Shown: in pieces, positions 27,601 to 35,928 of the stretch | Position numbering within the stretch: the stretch's first letter is position 1 | Layout: the number at the start of each line of letters is the position of its first letter | Source: Bacteroidaceae bacterium | GTDB taxonomy: Bacteria; Bacteroidota; Bacteroidia; Bacteroidales; Bacteroidaceae | Length of the DNA stretch: 64,000 nucleotides | Assembly (NCBI GenBank): GCA_017469925.1 | Contig: JAFUFK010000010.1 | Coordinates: forward strand, 62,001-126,000 | Reading direction: 5' to 3' | Notes under the pieces: generated by a model | Seen by the model: only the letters and a program-made list of their open reading frames with translations | Database searches by the model: none | Told to the model about the DNA's origin: nothing | Position numbers and translations under genes: made by a program

Positions 27601-27761
27601 TGAATGGTATTGACGAACTGGAGGCCGAGGCGGTGCAGAACGATGACGTCCGCGTAAGCATCGAAATCTATGACCTCAACGGTCGCCGCGTCTATGCATC
27701 GCCCGAGCAGTTGCCCACAGGTCTCTTTATCGTGAATGGTAAGAAGGTATTGGTTAAATGA
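24675..27761 (+). CDS. BspA-like leucine-rich-repeat surface protein
   Basis: A 1028-residue exported protein. After a signal peptide come three or so loosely repeated ~100-residue segments (each with a YYxVQY-like start), then LRR_5 repeats from about residue 490 to 720 (ALADVSF, LETVYIADGVTKI, LQYLTIPASVTYI). The C-terminus is a T9SS-like sorting tail (EIYDLNGRRVY, LPTGLFIVNGKKVLVK). BspA-type proteins bind host or bacterial surfaces; the ligand here is unknown. Base composition is visibly more AT-rich in the first 2 kb than in neighbouring genes, suggesting transfer. Confidence 0.85.
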   Translation: MVMNYLKKTGLQRVLFIMLLLMVGAGSTWADGTRSYSITYGGVYSTGATYSLVSKRISDNAIITSGSGETTLTVEYTGSQQNFLTTANIRDFIEPNRLMNNSGGKNYYYVPYVTVSGNTITITYQYGFNQRYYVTVNPSDLSGAGGLQLAKSDASNMTVSYTATISTNTSNTDYTFTGTLRGPSTDASHNNEKYFYVQYVPYTQYNNSTANATNCSNQALTSSNISNYLKPIEIAGYTATISNVTTTPNSNTEYYSSARRITVTYTPNATTMYYKVQYGGANQPEGKGYTFNTNYSIDDHTTLASVGNDVYKATSNNSTYAPGQIMWSNVSSIVTPTAVDGYQTTLIVSGGSGTQADPYLITINYNQSWTVGDLVYSTFHIESTSHQYSLGDHEVAVALNFTESAPHYYLAEDVEDVVMYQNASDIPNGLTYTDDVIGQEQYLNGVKYVYNGQVDKTNGDGSAGLSYYYFTRTHDVARNTVTSVHIPNEVTLGGEVYKVVAIQKFGFVYSEDDQTLYEYCATEGGEPTTRHDNINDHCNNYLTTVTFETNSNIRSIGDYAFESANKLTSFIIPWTTEYLGVGAFQCAKALADVSFQENPNEGSEYKTTRVRTIREWTFFSCTGLETVYIADGVTKIVGQTTGSAFQYLPKLNYIRLPNTLTEVGPHFLCCATGLQYLTIPASVTYIDGAFLHGCESILEVSLLGDAAYLQGIDSNSNSFGYNHALCGSNVGGAKFYVPTDYYDDYINDVVWSTLITPYGNEIIPVSGTERAFTAGKWTSVIFPKRVSSMNEYGDMDNNIALTADNVTSIFGGETIIDRLAEVTVDEEDKSWYHMRFEAVDWKNNGVPTGQPLMIKPQNQATFVFFDSNDIEDENFKLDMTLDHAYPITCQEDGAVIEMKGNYNASGYYLMKDEFLFKNGQENITGPDGEATEYAFYKMARNNAGHVAPCRCWWTITRGGVVSSVSGASGYSVRGILNGIDELEAEAVQNDDVRVSIEIYDLNGRRVYASPEQLPTGLFIVNGKKVLVK

Positions 27762-27764
27762 AGG

Positions 27765-27772
27765 AAAGGAGG
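27765..27772 (+). promoter_or_regulatory. Strong Shine-Dalgarno sequence before the small peptide gene
   Basis: AAAGGAGG lies 8 bases before the ATG at 27781. Such sequences are rare in Bacteroidales. It settles the start of the 63-residue gene and sits 3 bases past the LRR stop codon. Confidence 0.8.
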
Positions 27773-27780
27773 ATACGACT

Positions 27781-27972
27781 ATGAAAAAGATATATCAGCA
27801 TCCCACCCTGAAGGTGGCCGAGATGGAGACCGAGCAACTCATTGCCAACTCCGTAAAGGACGATGGAACCTTCTCCAATGGCGAAAACGCCGGTTACGGC
27901 GGCGAGTACGACGGAGATGAGCCCATCGAAGGCGATGTCAAGAAGGGTCTCTGGGACGACGCCTGGGAATAG
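27781..27972 (+). CDS. Small acidic Gly/Asp-rich peptide
   Basis: A 63-residue protein starting MKKIYQHPTLKVAEMETEQ. The C-terminal half is rich in Gly, Asp and Glu (GENAGYGGEYDGDEPIEGD) and ends GLWDDAWE. There is no signal peptide, membrane segment or cysteine. It resembles in style the short MKKxYxxPxxxV proteins often seen in Bacteroidales, whose function is unknown to me. It follows the LRR gene by 19 bases with an unusually strong ribosome-binding site and is closed by a terminator, so it is the last gene of that transcript. Confidence 0.7.
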   Translation: MKKIYQHPTLKVAEMETEQLIANSVKDDGTFSNGENAGYGGEYDGDEPIEGDVKKGLWDDAWE

Positions 27973-28007
27973 ACCGTAGTAACATCATTTCATAACCTTG
28001 ATATGAA

Positions 28008-28047
28008 AGAGGGAGGTCGCCCGCGATGGGTAGCCTCCCTCTGTTTT
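28008..28047 (+). terminator. Terminator after the small peptide gene
   Basis: AGAGGGAGG (28008-28016) pairs with CCTCCCTCT (28034-28042), followed by GTTTT. Confidence 0.88.
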
Positions 28048-28082
28048 AATTTACCAAGGATTTTTGTGTATCCCTCCCCCCG

Positions 28083-28811
28083 TTACTTCCTTCTGACTTT
28101 CCAGGTGGGTACGCCGGAGCCTGCGGGATAGACGGCGGCCAGGTGGATGCGCCAGACGAGGGTGCTGTGGCCGGGGATGGCGTCGCGGCCAGCCTCGCCA
28201 TAGGCCAGGCGGGCGGGGACATAGACGAGCCAGTCGTCGCCCTCGACCATGTACTGGAGGGCGGTGGCGAAGCCGGGGACGAAGCCGGATGCGGGCCACA
28301 GGGCGGGGGCCGCCGTCTGGGGGTCGAAGGGGCCGTAGTAGCTCTGGTCGAAGACTTGCTGGCGCAGGCTATCGACTTGCTGCCCGGCGGGGTTGTAGAG
28401 GCGGTAGGTGGTGGGCATCAGCCAGCCGCGATGGCTGACGCGGACGGAGTCGCTCCAGGCGGGGCTGACGGTGCCGGTGCCGCTCGTGAGGATGCGGACG
28501 CAGATGCTGTCGTCGGCCCGGTGGGTGTCGTAGTCCTGGGCCAGGAGGAGGCTCTTGTACCGGCGCCACTGGCAGTGCCCATCCCAGTCGTCGCCCCACT
28601 GGGCTTGGGCCTCGCGGATGGCGGACTGGGCCGAGTCGGTAACAGACTGGAACCACTGGACGTTGCGGGCTTGCCAGTTGTAGTAGGGGTCGTACGTCTC
28701 CTCTTCGTCGCTACAGGAGGCAAAGAGAAACAGAAGGGCAATAGCGACCCCTACCCCAATCCCTCCCCAAGGGGAGGGAGTATATGCGTTTACAAATGTT
28801 CTCATTTTCAT
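28083..28811 (-). CDS. FKBP-type peptidyl-prolyl isomerase lipoprotein
   Basis: A 242-residue lipoprotein (lipobox FASC, residues about 29-32) with a C-terminal FKBP-like domain that would speed proline isomerisation in the envelope. Features include VSHRGWLM, FDPQTAAPALWPASGFVPGFATAL, YVPARLAYGEAG and TLVWRIHL. The motif YGE and the preceding VPARLAYG are typical. The ATG at 28811 is chosen because longer versions start inside the upstream pseudogene. The signal sequence contains AYTPSPWGGIGVGV, encoded by one arm of an inverted repeat. Confidence 0.82.
   Translation of the reverse strand: MKMRTFVNAYTPSPWGGIGVGVAIALLFLFASCSDEEETYDPYYNWQARNVQWFQSVTDSAQSAIREAQAQWGDDWDGHCQWRRYKSLLLAQDYDTHRADDSICVRILTSGTGTVSPAWSDSVRVSHRGWLMPTTYRLYNPAGQQVDSLRQQVFDQSYYGPFDPQTAAPALWPASGFVPGFATALQYMVEGDDWLVYVPARLAYGEAGRDAIPGHSTLVWRIHLAAVYPAGSGVPTWKVRRK
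28747..28782. repeat. 36-bp inverted repeat, left arm
   Basis: Reverse complement of 29207-29242 with one mismatch. It contains its own CCCTCCCC/GGGGAGGG hairpin. It lies inside the FKBP signal-peptide coding region. Confidence 0.9.
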
Positions 28812-28818
28812 TGTTAAA

Positions 28819-29190
28819 TCACTCCAATTCTTCATATATCTTGTCAATAACCTCATCTATATGAGCAAGTATCATCTCGTTATCGAATCGGATAACCTGA
28901 AATCCCATTCGGGTTAATGCTATTGTCCGTTCGAAATCAGACACCATCTGCTCCCTTTCGTAATGATAGTCGCCATCTACCTCTATTACCAGATGCTTCT
29001 CTAAACATACAAAGTCAACTATTTAGTCTCCAATGACATGCTGCCGATTGAACTTCACCCCCAACTGTTTCTTCGATAAGAATTTCCACAAACAGGCCTC
29101 TGCCTCTGTAGGGTATTGCTTATGTCTCTCGACCAATTCTTTCAGTAAAAGGTAGCGGTCTGGCGAGGCGGTATTATAAGCATACTTCAT
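28819..29190 (-). pseudogene. DUF559 endonuclease-like gene broken by one stop codon
   Basis: Read on the minus strand, 124 codons encode a DUF559 / very-short-patch-repair-like nuclease: TEAEACLWKFLSKKQLGVKFNRQHVIGD, then TAA (29025-29023), then IVDFVCLEKHLVIEVDGDYHY and FQVIRFDNEMI. The family has a tyrosine at the stop position (GDYIVDF), so a single base change explains it. The rest of the frame is intact, so the loss is recent, or a sequencing error. The gene is enclosed by 36-bp inverted repeats and followed after 7 bases by the FKBP start. Confidence 0.88.
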
Positions 29191-29206
29191 CTTTTATTTC
29201 AGTATC

Positions 29207-29242
29207 TACTCCCTCCCCTCGGGGAGGGATTGGGGTAGGGGT
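29207..29242. repeat. 36-bp inverted repeat, right arm
   Basis: Partner of 28747-28782. It lies between the glyS stop and the DUF559 pseudogene start. It could also form a hairpin that terminates glyS transcription. Confidence 0.9.
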
Positions 29243-29248
29243 AGTCGC

Positions 29249-30793
29249 CTATTCAATTTTGCGAAGCAAACTTGTGATGCTTACCTTGTCCTCGATGATG
29301 GCGCGGAGGTCGGCGATGGGGACGCGGCGCTGTTCCATGGTGTCGCGGTCACGCAGGGTGACGGTGTCGTCCTCGAGGGTCTGCTGGTCGACGGTGACGC
29401 AGTAGGGGCAGCCGATGGCGTCCATGCGGCGGTAGCGCTTGCCTATCTGGTCCTTCTCCTCGTACTTGCAGTTGAAGTGGAAGCGCAGGTCGCGGATGAT
29501 TTCCTGGGCCTTCTCGGGCAGTCCGTCCTTCTTGGTGAGGGGGAAGACGGCGAGCTTGACGGGGGCCAGGGCGGCGGGCAGACGGAGCACGACGCGGGTG
29601 TCGCCGCCGGGCAACTGCTCTTCGCAATATGAGTGGCACATGACGGAGAGGAACATGCGGTCCACACCGATGGAGGTCTCGATGACGTAGGGGGTGTAGG
29701 AGGCGTTCTCCTCGGGGTCGAAGTATTCAATCTTCTTGCCTGAGTACTTGGCGTGCTGCGAGAGGTCGAAGTTGGTGCGCGAGTGGATGCCTTCTACCTC
29801 CTTGAAACCGAAGGGCATGTGGAACTCGATGTCGGTGGCGGCGTTGGCGTAGTGGGCCAGTTTGTCGTGGTCGTGGAAACGGTAGTTCTCGGCGCCGAAA
29901 CCGAGGGCCTGGTGCCAGGCCATGCGGGTCTGCTTCCAGCGCTGGAACCATTCGAGTTCGGTGCCGGGCTTTACGAAGAATTGCATCTCCATCTGCTCGA
30001 ACTCGCGCATGCGGAAGATGAACTGGCGGGCGACGATTTCGTTACGGAAGGCCTTACCTATCTGGGCGATGCCGAAGGGAAGTTTCATGCGACCGGTCTT
30101 CTGCACGTTGAGGTAGTTGACGAAGATGCCCTGGGCGGTCTCGGGACGCAGGTAGATGGTGGAGGCGCCTTCGGCGGTGGAGCCGACTTCGGTCTTGAAC
30201 ATGAGGTTGAACTGGCGCACCTCGGTCCAGTTGCGGGTGCCGGAGATGGGGCATACGATTTCCTCGTCGAGGATGATTTGGCGCAGTTCCTCGAGGTTGT
30301 TGTCGTTAAGGGCTTTCGAGAAGCGCTCGTGCAGGGCGTCGCGCCGCTGCTGGTGCTCCAGTACGCGAGCATTGGTCGTGCGGAACTGCTGCTCGTCGAA
30401 GGCGTCGCCAAAACGCTTGCGGGCTTTTTCGACCTCCTTCTGAATCTTCTCGTCGTACTTGGCCAGCTGGTCCTCGATGAGCACGTCGGCACGGTAGCGC
30501 TTCTTCGAGTCGCGGTTATCAATCAAGGGGTCGTTGAAGGCATCGACGTGGCCCGAGGCTTTCCACGTGGTGGGGTGCATGAAGATGGCTGCGTCGATGC
30601 CCACGATGTTCTCGTGCAGGAGGACCATCGACTGCCACCAGTACTGCTTGATGTTGTTCTTCAACTCCACACCGTTCTGTCCGTAGTCATAGACTGCGCC
30701 CAGTCCGTCGTATATGTCGCTCGAGGGGAACACGAAACCGTACTCCTTGCAGTGAGAAACTATTTTCTTGAAAACGTCTTCTTGCTGTGCCAT
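29249..30793 (-). CDS. glyS: Glycyl-tRNA synthetase, dimeric type
   Basis: Charges tRNA-Gly with glycine. The 514 residues have the class II core: motif 2 in FRNEIVARQFIFRMREFEQMEMQFF, motif 3 near GVDRMFLSVM, and an anticodon-binding C-terminal domain (LAPVKLAVFPLTKKDG). This is the alpha2 (eukaryote/archaea-like) enzyme, usual in Bacteroidetes. A -7 element lies about 45 bases upstream. Confidence 0.97.
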   Translation of the reverse strand: MAQQEDVFKKIVSHCKEYGFVFPSSDIYDGLGAVYDYGQNGVELKNNIKQYWWQSMVLLHENIVGIDAAIFMHPTTWKASGHVDAFNDPLIDNRDSKKRYRADVLIEDQLAKYDEKIQKEVEKARKRFGDAFDEQQFRTTNARVLEHQQRRDALHERFSKALNDNNLEELRQIILDEEIVCPISGTRNWTEVRQFNLMFKTEVGSTAEGASTIYLRPETAQGIFVNYLNVQKTGRMKLPFGIAQIGKAFRNEIVARQFIFRMREFEQMEMQFFVKPGTELEWFQRWKQTRMAWHQALGFGAENYRFHDHDKLAHYANAATDIEFHMPFGFKEVEGIHSRTNFDLSQHAKYSGKKIEYFDPEENASYTPYVIETSIGVDRMFLSVMCHSYCEEQLPGGDTRVVLRLPAALAPVKLAVFPLTKKDGLPEKAQEIIRDLRFHFNCKYEEKDQIGKRYRRMDAIGCPYCVTVDQQTLEDDTVTLRDRDTMEQRRVPIADLRAIIEDKVSITSLLRKIE

Positions 30794-30837
30794 AATGTTT
30801 TTGATGTTTTTACGATTACTTTTTTACCTTTCGCGTG

Positions 30838-30845
30838 CAAAAGTA
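30838..30845 (-). promoter_or_regulatory. -7 element of glyS
   Basis: TACTTTTG on the minus strand, 45 bases before the glyS ATG. It is arranged back to back with the M16 promoter. Confidence 0.6.
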
Positions 30846-30889
30846 CGAAATAATTGCGAGTTACCAGTTACGAATTGCAGAAAAAGCAC

Positions 30890-30897
30890 TATCTTTG
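30890..30897 (+). promoter_or_regulatory. -7 element of the M16 protease gene
   Basis: TATCTTTG followed by CAC, 26 bases before the ATG at 30923. No good TTTG box was seen at the upstream spacing. Confidence 0.65.
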
Positions 30898-30922
30898 CAC
30901 GAATTTTATAATTAATTAAGGT

Positions 30923-33826
30923 ATGAAAAGAAGATTTTTCCTGACATTGCTGTTGATTCTGGGCCTGACGAGCGTCGGAGCCAAGGAGTATAAGTACGAA
31001 TCGGTGGAGGGCGACCCCATGCAGACGCGCATCTACACCCTCGGGAACGGACTCCGGGTCTATCTCAGCGTGAACCCCGAGAAACCGCGCATACAGACGT
31101 ACATCGCCGTGCGCACGGGCTCGAAGAACGACCCCGCCGAGACCACCGGCCTGGCTCACTACCTGGAACATCTGATGTTCAAGGGCACCAGCCGTTTCGG
31201 TACGAACAACGCCGAGGCCGAGGCCCCGCTGCTCGACGAGATTGAACGGCGCTACGAGGAGTACCGCCTCATCACCGACGAGACCCTGCGCCGGCAGAAG
31301 TACCACGAGATTGACTCGGTGAGCCAGCTAGCGGCCCAGTACTTCATTCCCAACGAGTACGACAAACTGATGGCTGCCATCGGCGCGCAGGGCACGAATG
31401 CCTTCACCTCGAACGACGTCACCTGCTACACCGAGGACATCCCCTCGAACGAGGTGGAGAACTGGGCCCGCATCCAGGCCGACCGCTTCCAGAACATGGT
31501 CATCCGCGGCTTCCACACCGAACTGGAGGCCGTCTATGAGGAGTACAACATCGGGCTGTCGAGCGACTCGAACAAGAGTTTCGAGGCCCTGATGGCCAAA
31601 CTCTTCCCCGACCACCCCTATGGCACGCAGACGACCATCGGGACGCAGCAACACCTGAAGAATCCCTCGATTACGAACATCAAGCAGTACTTCCAGAAGT
31701 GGTATGTGCCCAACAACGTGGCCATCTGTATGGCGGGCGACCTCGACCCTGACCGGACGATGGAAATCCTGGAACGCAACTTCGGCCAGTGGAAGCCTGG
31801 AAAGGATGTCCGCCAACCCGAATTCCCCGCGCTGAAGCCAATCACCGCCCCAACGGATACGACCGTCGTAGGGCTGGAGGCTGAGAACGTATGGCTCAGT
31901 TGGCGCAGCGAACGGGCGCAGTCGCTCCAGAACGATACGCTGGAACTCATCGATGCCATACTCTCGAACGGAAAGGCCGGACTGCTCGACCTCGACCTGA
32001 ATCAAGAGATGAAGGTGATGGCTGCCCAGTCGGGCGTAGAACCCCTGATGGACCACGGCTTCTTCATGCTCGTCGGCATGCCCAAGGAGGGCCAGACGCT
32101 GGAGGAGGTGAAGGCCCTGTTGCTCCAGGAGATTGAGAAACTGAAAGCAGGCGACTTCGACGAAGACCTGATAGTCTCGGCCATCAACAACAAGAAATTG
32201 AATGAACTGCGCGGGCTCGACCGCAACCAGACTCGCGTTCGCAAGATGCTGGACGCTTTCATTAACGGCATCGACTGGCAGCAAGAGGTGGGCCAGATTG
32301 ACCGCCTCAGCAAGATTTCGAAACGCGAACTCGTGGAGTTTGCCAACCGATTCTTCACCCCTGGCTACGTGACCATCTATAAACGCCAAGGCGAGGACAC
32401 GACGCAGAAGAAGATTGAGAAACCCCAGATTACGCCCATCCCCACCAACCGCGACCAGGTAAGCCCCTTCGTCGAGGAAATCCAGCAGAGCGAGGTGGAA
32501 CCCATCCATCCGCAGTTCCTCGACTTCCAGCGCGACCTCTCGTTCTACAGCACCAAGCGAGGACTGCCAGTCATCTACAAACGTAACGAGGAGAACGGAC
32601 TCTTCAACCTTATCTTCCGCTACGAGTTTGGCCAGGAGGACGACCGCCGCTACGACGTGGCTTCGGGCTACATCGATTATCTGGGTACCAAGAAACTCTC
32701 GGCCGCCGAGGTCAAACAGCAGTTCTACAAACTGGCTTGCAGCTACGGCGTGAGCGTAGGCAGCGACGAGATTACCATCGGGCTCTCGGGTCTCAGCGAA
32801 AACATGCCACAGGCCCTGGCCCTGCTGGAGGACTTGCTGCGCAATGCCCAGGTTGACAGGGAGGCTTACGACCAGTACGTGGCCCTACTGCTGAAAAACC
32901 GTCAGGACAACAAGAGCGACCAGCGCACCTGCTTTTCTACCCTCAACTACTATGTGCTCTATGGCGCGCACAACGCCATTCGCGACAACATGACCGAACA
33001 GGAGTTGCGCGAGACCAATCCCCAGGCACTGCTCGACCTCTTGAAGAATATCTCCCTCTACGAACATCAGGTGCTCTACTACGGACCGATGACCGAACAG
33101 GAACTCGACAAGTGCATCAGCAAGGCCCACAAGACCAGTAAGCAACTGGCCGCTGTGCCCGAGGGTCAGCCCTACCAGTTGCAACGTACCGCCCACCCCT
33201 TCATCTTCCTGGCACCCTACGATGCCAAGAACATCTACATGCGCATGGTCTATAACGAAGGACGCCCGACCAACCTCGGCGAGCACGCCACCATCGACCT
33301 CTTCAACGAATACTTTGGCGGCGGCATGAACGGAATCGTCTTCCAGGAGCTTCGCGAGGCTCGTGGCTTGGCCTACAACGCGGGGGCCTACTACGTAACA
33401 CCGTCGAAGAAGGGTGAGCCCGAATACTTCATGACCCACATCATCACCCAGAACGACAAGATGATGGACTGCGTCCGCCAGTTCCGCGAGATTCTCGACG
33501 AGATGCCTCAGTCGGAGGCAGCCTTCCAGATTGCCAAGGATGCCCTGACGAAGCAGATGGCCAGTCAGCGCACCACGAAGTTCGGCGTCATCCAAGCCTA
33601 TCTGCGGGCGAAGAAACAGGGTTACGACTACGACGTGAACCGTAAAATCTTCCATGACCTTCAAGGCCTTACGCTCAGCGATATTGCCAACTTCGAGCAA
33701 CAGCGCATGGCCGACCGCACGGGCCACTACCTCATCTTGGGCGACGAGAAGGAACTTGACATCGAGTCGCTCGAGAAGATTGCTCCCATCAAGCGCTTGT
33801 CGCTGGAGGAGATTTTCGGCTACTAA
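30923..33826 (+). CDS. Exported M16-family zinc protease
   Basis: A 967-residue periplasmic or secreted protease of the pitrilysin/insulinase family with a signal peptide (cleavage near VGA). The inverted zinc motif is HYLEH (His79, Glu82, His83), with a further zinc glutamate in the HTELEAVYEEY region. The protein has two M16 halves; the second (from about residue 540) lacks the zinc motif, as is usual, and contains the GGMNGIVFQELREARGLAYNAGA stretch. It probably degrades peptides. Its stop overlaps that of the convergent GH67 gene by four bases. Confidence 0.93.
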   Translation: MKRRFFLTLLLILGLTSVGAKEYKYESVEGDPMQTRIYTLGNGLRVYLSVNPEKPRIQTYIAVRTGSKNDPAETTGLAHYLEHLMFKGTSRFGTNNAEAEAPLLDEIERRYEEYRLITDETLRRQKYHEIDSVSQLAAQYFIPNEYDKLMAAIGAQGTNAFTSNDVTCYTEDIPSNEVENWARIQADRFQNMVIRGFHTELEAVYEEYNIGLSSDSNKSFEALMAKLFPDHPYGTQTTIGTQQHLKNPSITNIKQYFQKWYVPNNVAICMAGDLDPDRTMEILERNFGQWKPGKDVRQPEFPALKPITAPTDTTVVGLEAENVWLSWRSERAQSLQNDTLELIDAILSNGKAGLLDLDLNQEMKVMAAQSGVEPLMDHGFFMLVGMPKEGQTLEEVKALLLQEIEKLKAGDFDEDLIVSAINNKKLNELRGLDRNQTRVRKMLDAFINGIDWQQEVGQIDRLSKISKRELVEFANRFFTPGYVTIYKRQGEDTTQKKIEKPQITPIPTNRDQVSPFVEEIQQSEVEPIHPQFLDFQRDLSFYSTKRGLPVIYKRNEENGLFNLIFRYEFGQEDDRRYDVASGYIDYLGTKKLSAAEVKQQFYKLACSYGVSVGSDEITIGLSGLSENMPQALALLEDLLRNAQVDREAYDQYVALLLKNRQDNKSDQRTCFSTLNYYVLYGAHNAIRDNMTEQELRETNPQALLDLLKNISLYEHQVLYYGPMTEQELDKCISKAHKTSKQLAAVPEGQPYQLQRTAHPFIFLAPYDAKNIYMRMVYNEGRPTNLGEHATIDLFNEYFGGGMNGIVFQELREARGLAYNAGAYYVTPSKKGEPEYFMTHIITQNDKMMDCVRQFREILDEMPQSEAAFQIAKDALTKQMASQRTTKFGVIQAYLRAKKQGYDYDVNRKIFHDLQGLTLSDIANFEQQRMADRTGHYLILGDEKELDIESLEKIAPIKRLSLEEIFGY

Positions 33827-35780
33827 CGGCTGTATCCGCCGACGGGATTCTCGTAGTTCGAGATGTCGAGGCGGAATTGCATCATTTCATCCAAATTGTG
33901 TACGGGGTGTTCCATATCTGCGGGTATGGGACGCCCCGAAAACGTTTGGAAGTAGAGCAGACAAGCGTCGCGCCACCACTCGGCATCGCGAACCTGAATG
34001 CGCAGTTTCCGTTGCACGTCGGCAAAACGTTTGGCATCGATGTACGGCTCCATGCCGTCCCACGTGGCCAACATCCGTCGGGCACCCGCGACGCCGTCGG
34101 CATACCGATGGCAAAGTTCGTCCCACAGGGTGCGACCGCTTTGCATCCGATGGTCCCAAGGAACATGGTGGAACCACAGGAGATAGCGCTCGGGGCAGGT
34201 CTGGATGTCGTCGTATTGGGTTGCCAACTCTTCGGGATATTGCGACACGGCATCCGAGCCTCGACGAGTACGGTCGAAGCCCAATCCGCGGGCATCGGAA
34301 CGATGATAGTAAGGTGGGGTCCAGTCGCTGCGCATACCTGGTGCCGTGAACCATGGTTGGGGGCCGTAGTGATGACCGGAAGCAAACAGGTGGTGCAAGC
34401 CCAAGGGCATCATGTAGTTGACCACCGTCTCATGGCTTTGCACCATCAGTTCGGTCATGGGACGAACGAATCGCGTGTCTGTCGTAAAGGTCTGTGAAAG
34501 CCATTCGCAGGCAATCGTTTCTGGCGTCAGGCGAGGGTTCCATGCCAGTCGGCCAAAGGCATACCAATTGGCTTGTGCAAAGTGATGACCACACCAATTC
34601 CGGTCGTCGCCCACATTGGCCACACCTGCTATTGCCCGTAACGACTGAGGCTCGACGAGGCTAAAAAACTCCGACCACATCGGGGCCAGGAAGGCCAGAT
34701 GGTTGGCGGCCCCCAGGTACTCCTGCGTCACTTGCAATTCGACCATCATCGGAGTCGTCTTCAGAGCCGTGAACAACGGGCTATAGGGTTCACGAGGCTG
34801 GAAGTCGATGGGACCGTTCTTAATTTGCAAGATGACGTTATCGAGGAACTTCCCGTCCAGGGGCATGAACTCCTTATAAGCCTGCTTCGCCCGGTCCTCG
34901 TCGTTGGGACTATACACGAAGGTGCGCCACATCACGATGCCTTTGTGCGGTTTCAGGACTCGAGCCAGCATGTTGGCTCCCTGTGCATGTGAGCGGCCAT
35001 AGTCACAGGGCCCGGGTTCGCCTTCCGAGTTGGCTTTCACCAGGAAGCCTCCGAAGTCGGGCACCAGACGATAGATTTCCTCGACCTTCTTCTCCCACCA
35101 ATACACGACAGCCTTGTCGAGTGGGTCTGCGGTCGGCAGGCCACCCAAGCGCATGGGCGAAGCAAAGTTGACGGAAAGAAAAACCCGGATGCCATAGGGC
35201 CGGAGAATGTCGGCTACGGTCCTTACCCACGTCAAGGTCTCGCTGCTGAGAGTCTGCGGTTTAGCATTTACGTTGTTCAGCACCGCTCCGTTGATGCCCA
35301 CGGAAGCATTGGCTCGGGCATACTCGCGGATGCGTTCACGGTCGTTCTTCGACCAAAAGATGCTACTTCCCGCAAAACCACGTTCGATGGTCCCGTCGGG
35401 ATTGTCCCAATGGTCGAGAATGCGCAGGTCGTAAGCGGGTGCCTCCTCGATGTTCAGCGCTTGACACGAGGCTCCTGTCTGCTGCAAGCGAAGCAGATGG
35501 AAGGCACCATAGAGCAGGCCGATGTCGCTGCTTGCCAAAAGGCGTATCCCCCCCGCTCGGTTACGATGCGATAGCCCTCGCGGGGCAGGCCCTTTTGTCG
35601 TTTTAAGGTGATGGGCGCTCCCTTCCAGTTGTCCCGAAGTTCCTGAGAAGCCAAACATTTTACGCCCTCGACAGGAGCCTCACCTCCACCGTCGAAGCGC
35701 AACCAAAGGCGACTCCCGTCCTCACCAGCCACCATGGTCTGTGCCAACACCAAAAGTATCGTTAGGAGAAGTTTTTGCAT
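33823..35780 (-). pseudogene. aguA: GH67 alpha-glucuronidase with frameshift at a G tract
   Basis: GH67 enzymes remove 4-O-methyl-glucuronic acid from xylan fragments. The catalytic region is intact: KANSEGEPGP holds the acid, and KNGPIDFQPREP the aspartate and glutamate pair. The N-terminus with a signal peptide (from ATG 35780, MQKLLLTILLVLAQTMVAG) is in a different frame. The break is at seven C residues on the plus strand (35548-35554), which is a G tract in the coding strand. One extra G would join GYRIVTERGG to IRLLASSDIGLLYG. It is either a phase-variable switch, a real defect or a sequencing error. Confidence 0.88.
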
Positions 35781-35871
35781 GATAAATAGTTTTTCACTGC
35801 TGCAAAAATACACAAAAATCCCGAACCCACATGGCAAAACATCTGTTTTTCTATCCTATATGGGGAAGCCA

Positions 35872-35903
35872 TTTGCGTATGTGCCTAAGAATGTGTACCT
35901 TTG
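35872..35903 (+). promoter_or_regulatory. Promoter of the peroxidase-nitroreductase gene
   Basis: TTTG (35872-35875), 20 bases, TACCTTTG (35896-35903), then ATG at 35929. It rules out earlier in-frame starts. Confidence 0.8.
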
Positions 35904-35928
35904 CTGCGTAATCCTAACCAAGACTACT

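Noticed and set aside
28083-28856. Longer FKBP start at 28856
   Set aside because: It falls inside the DUF559 pseudogene; the ATG at 28811 is the first outside it.
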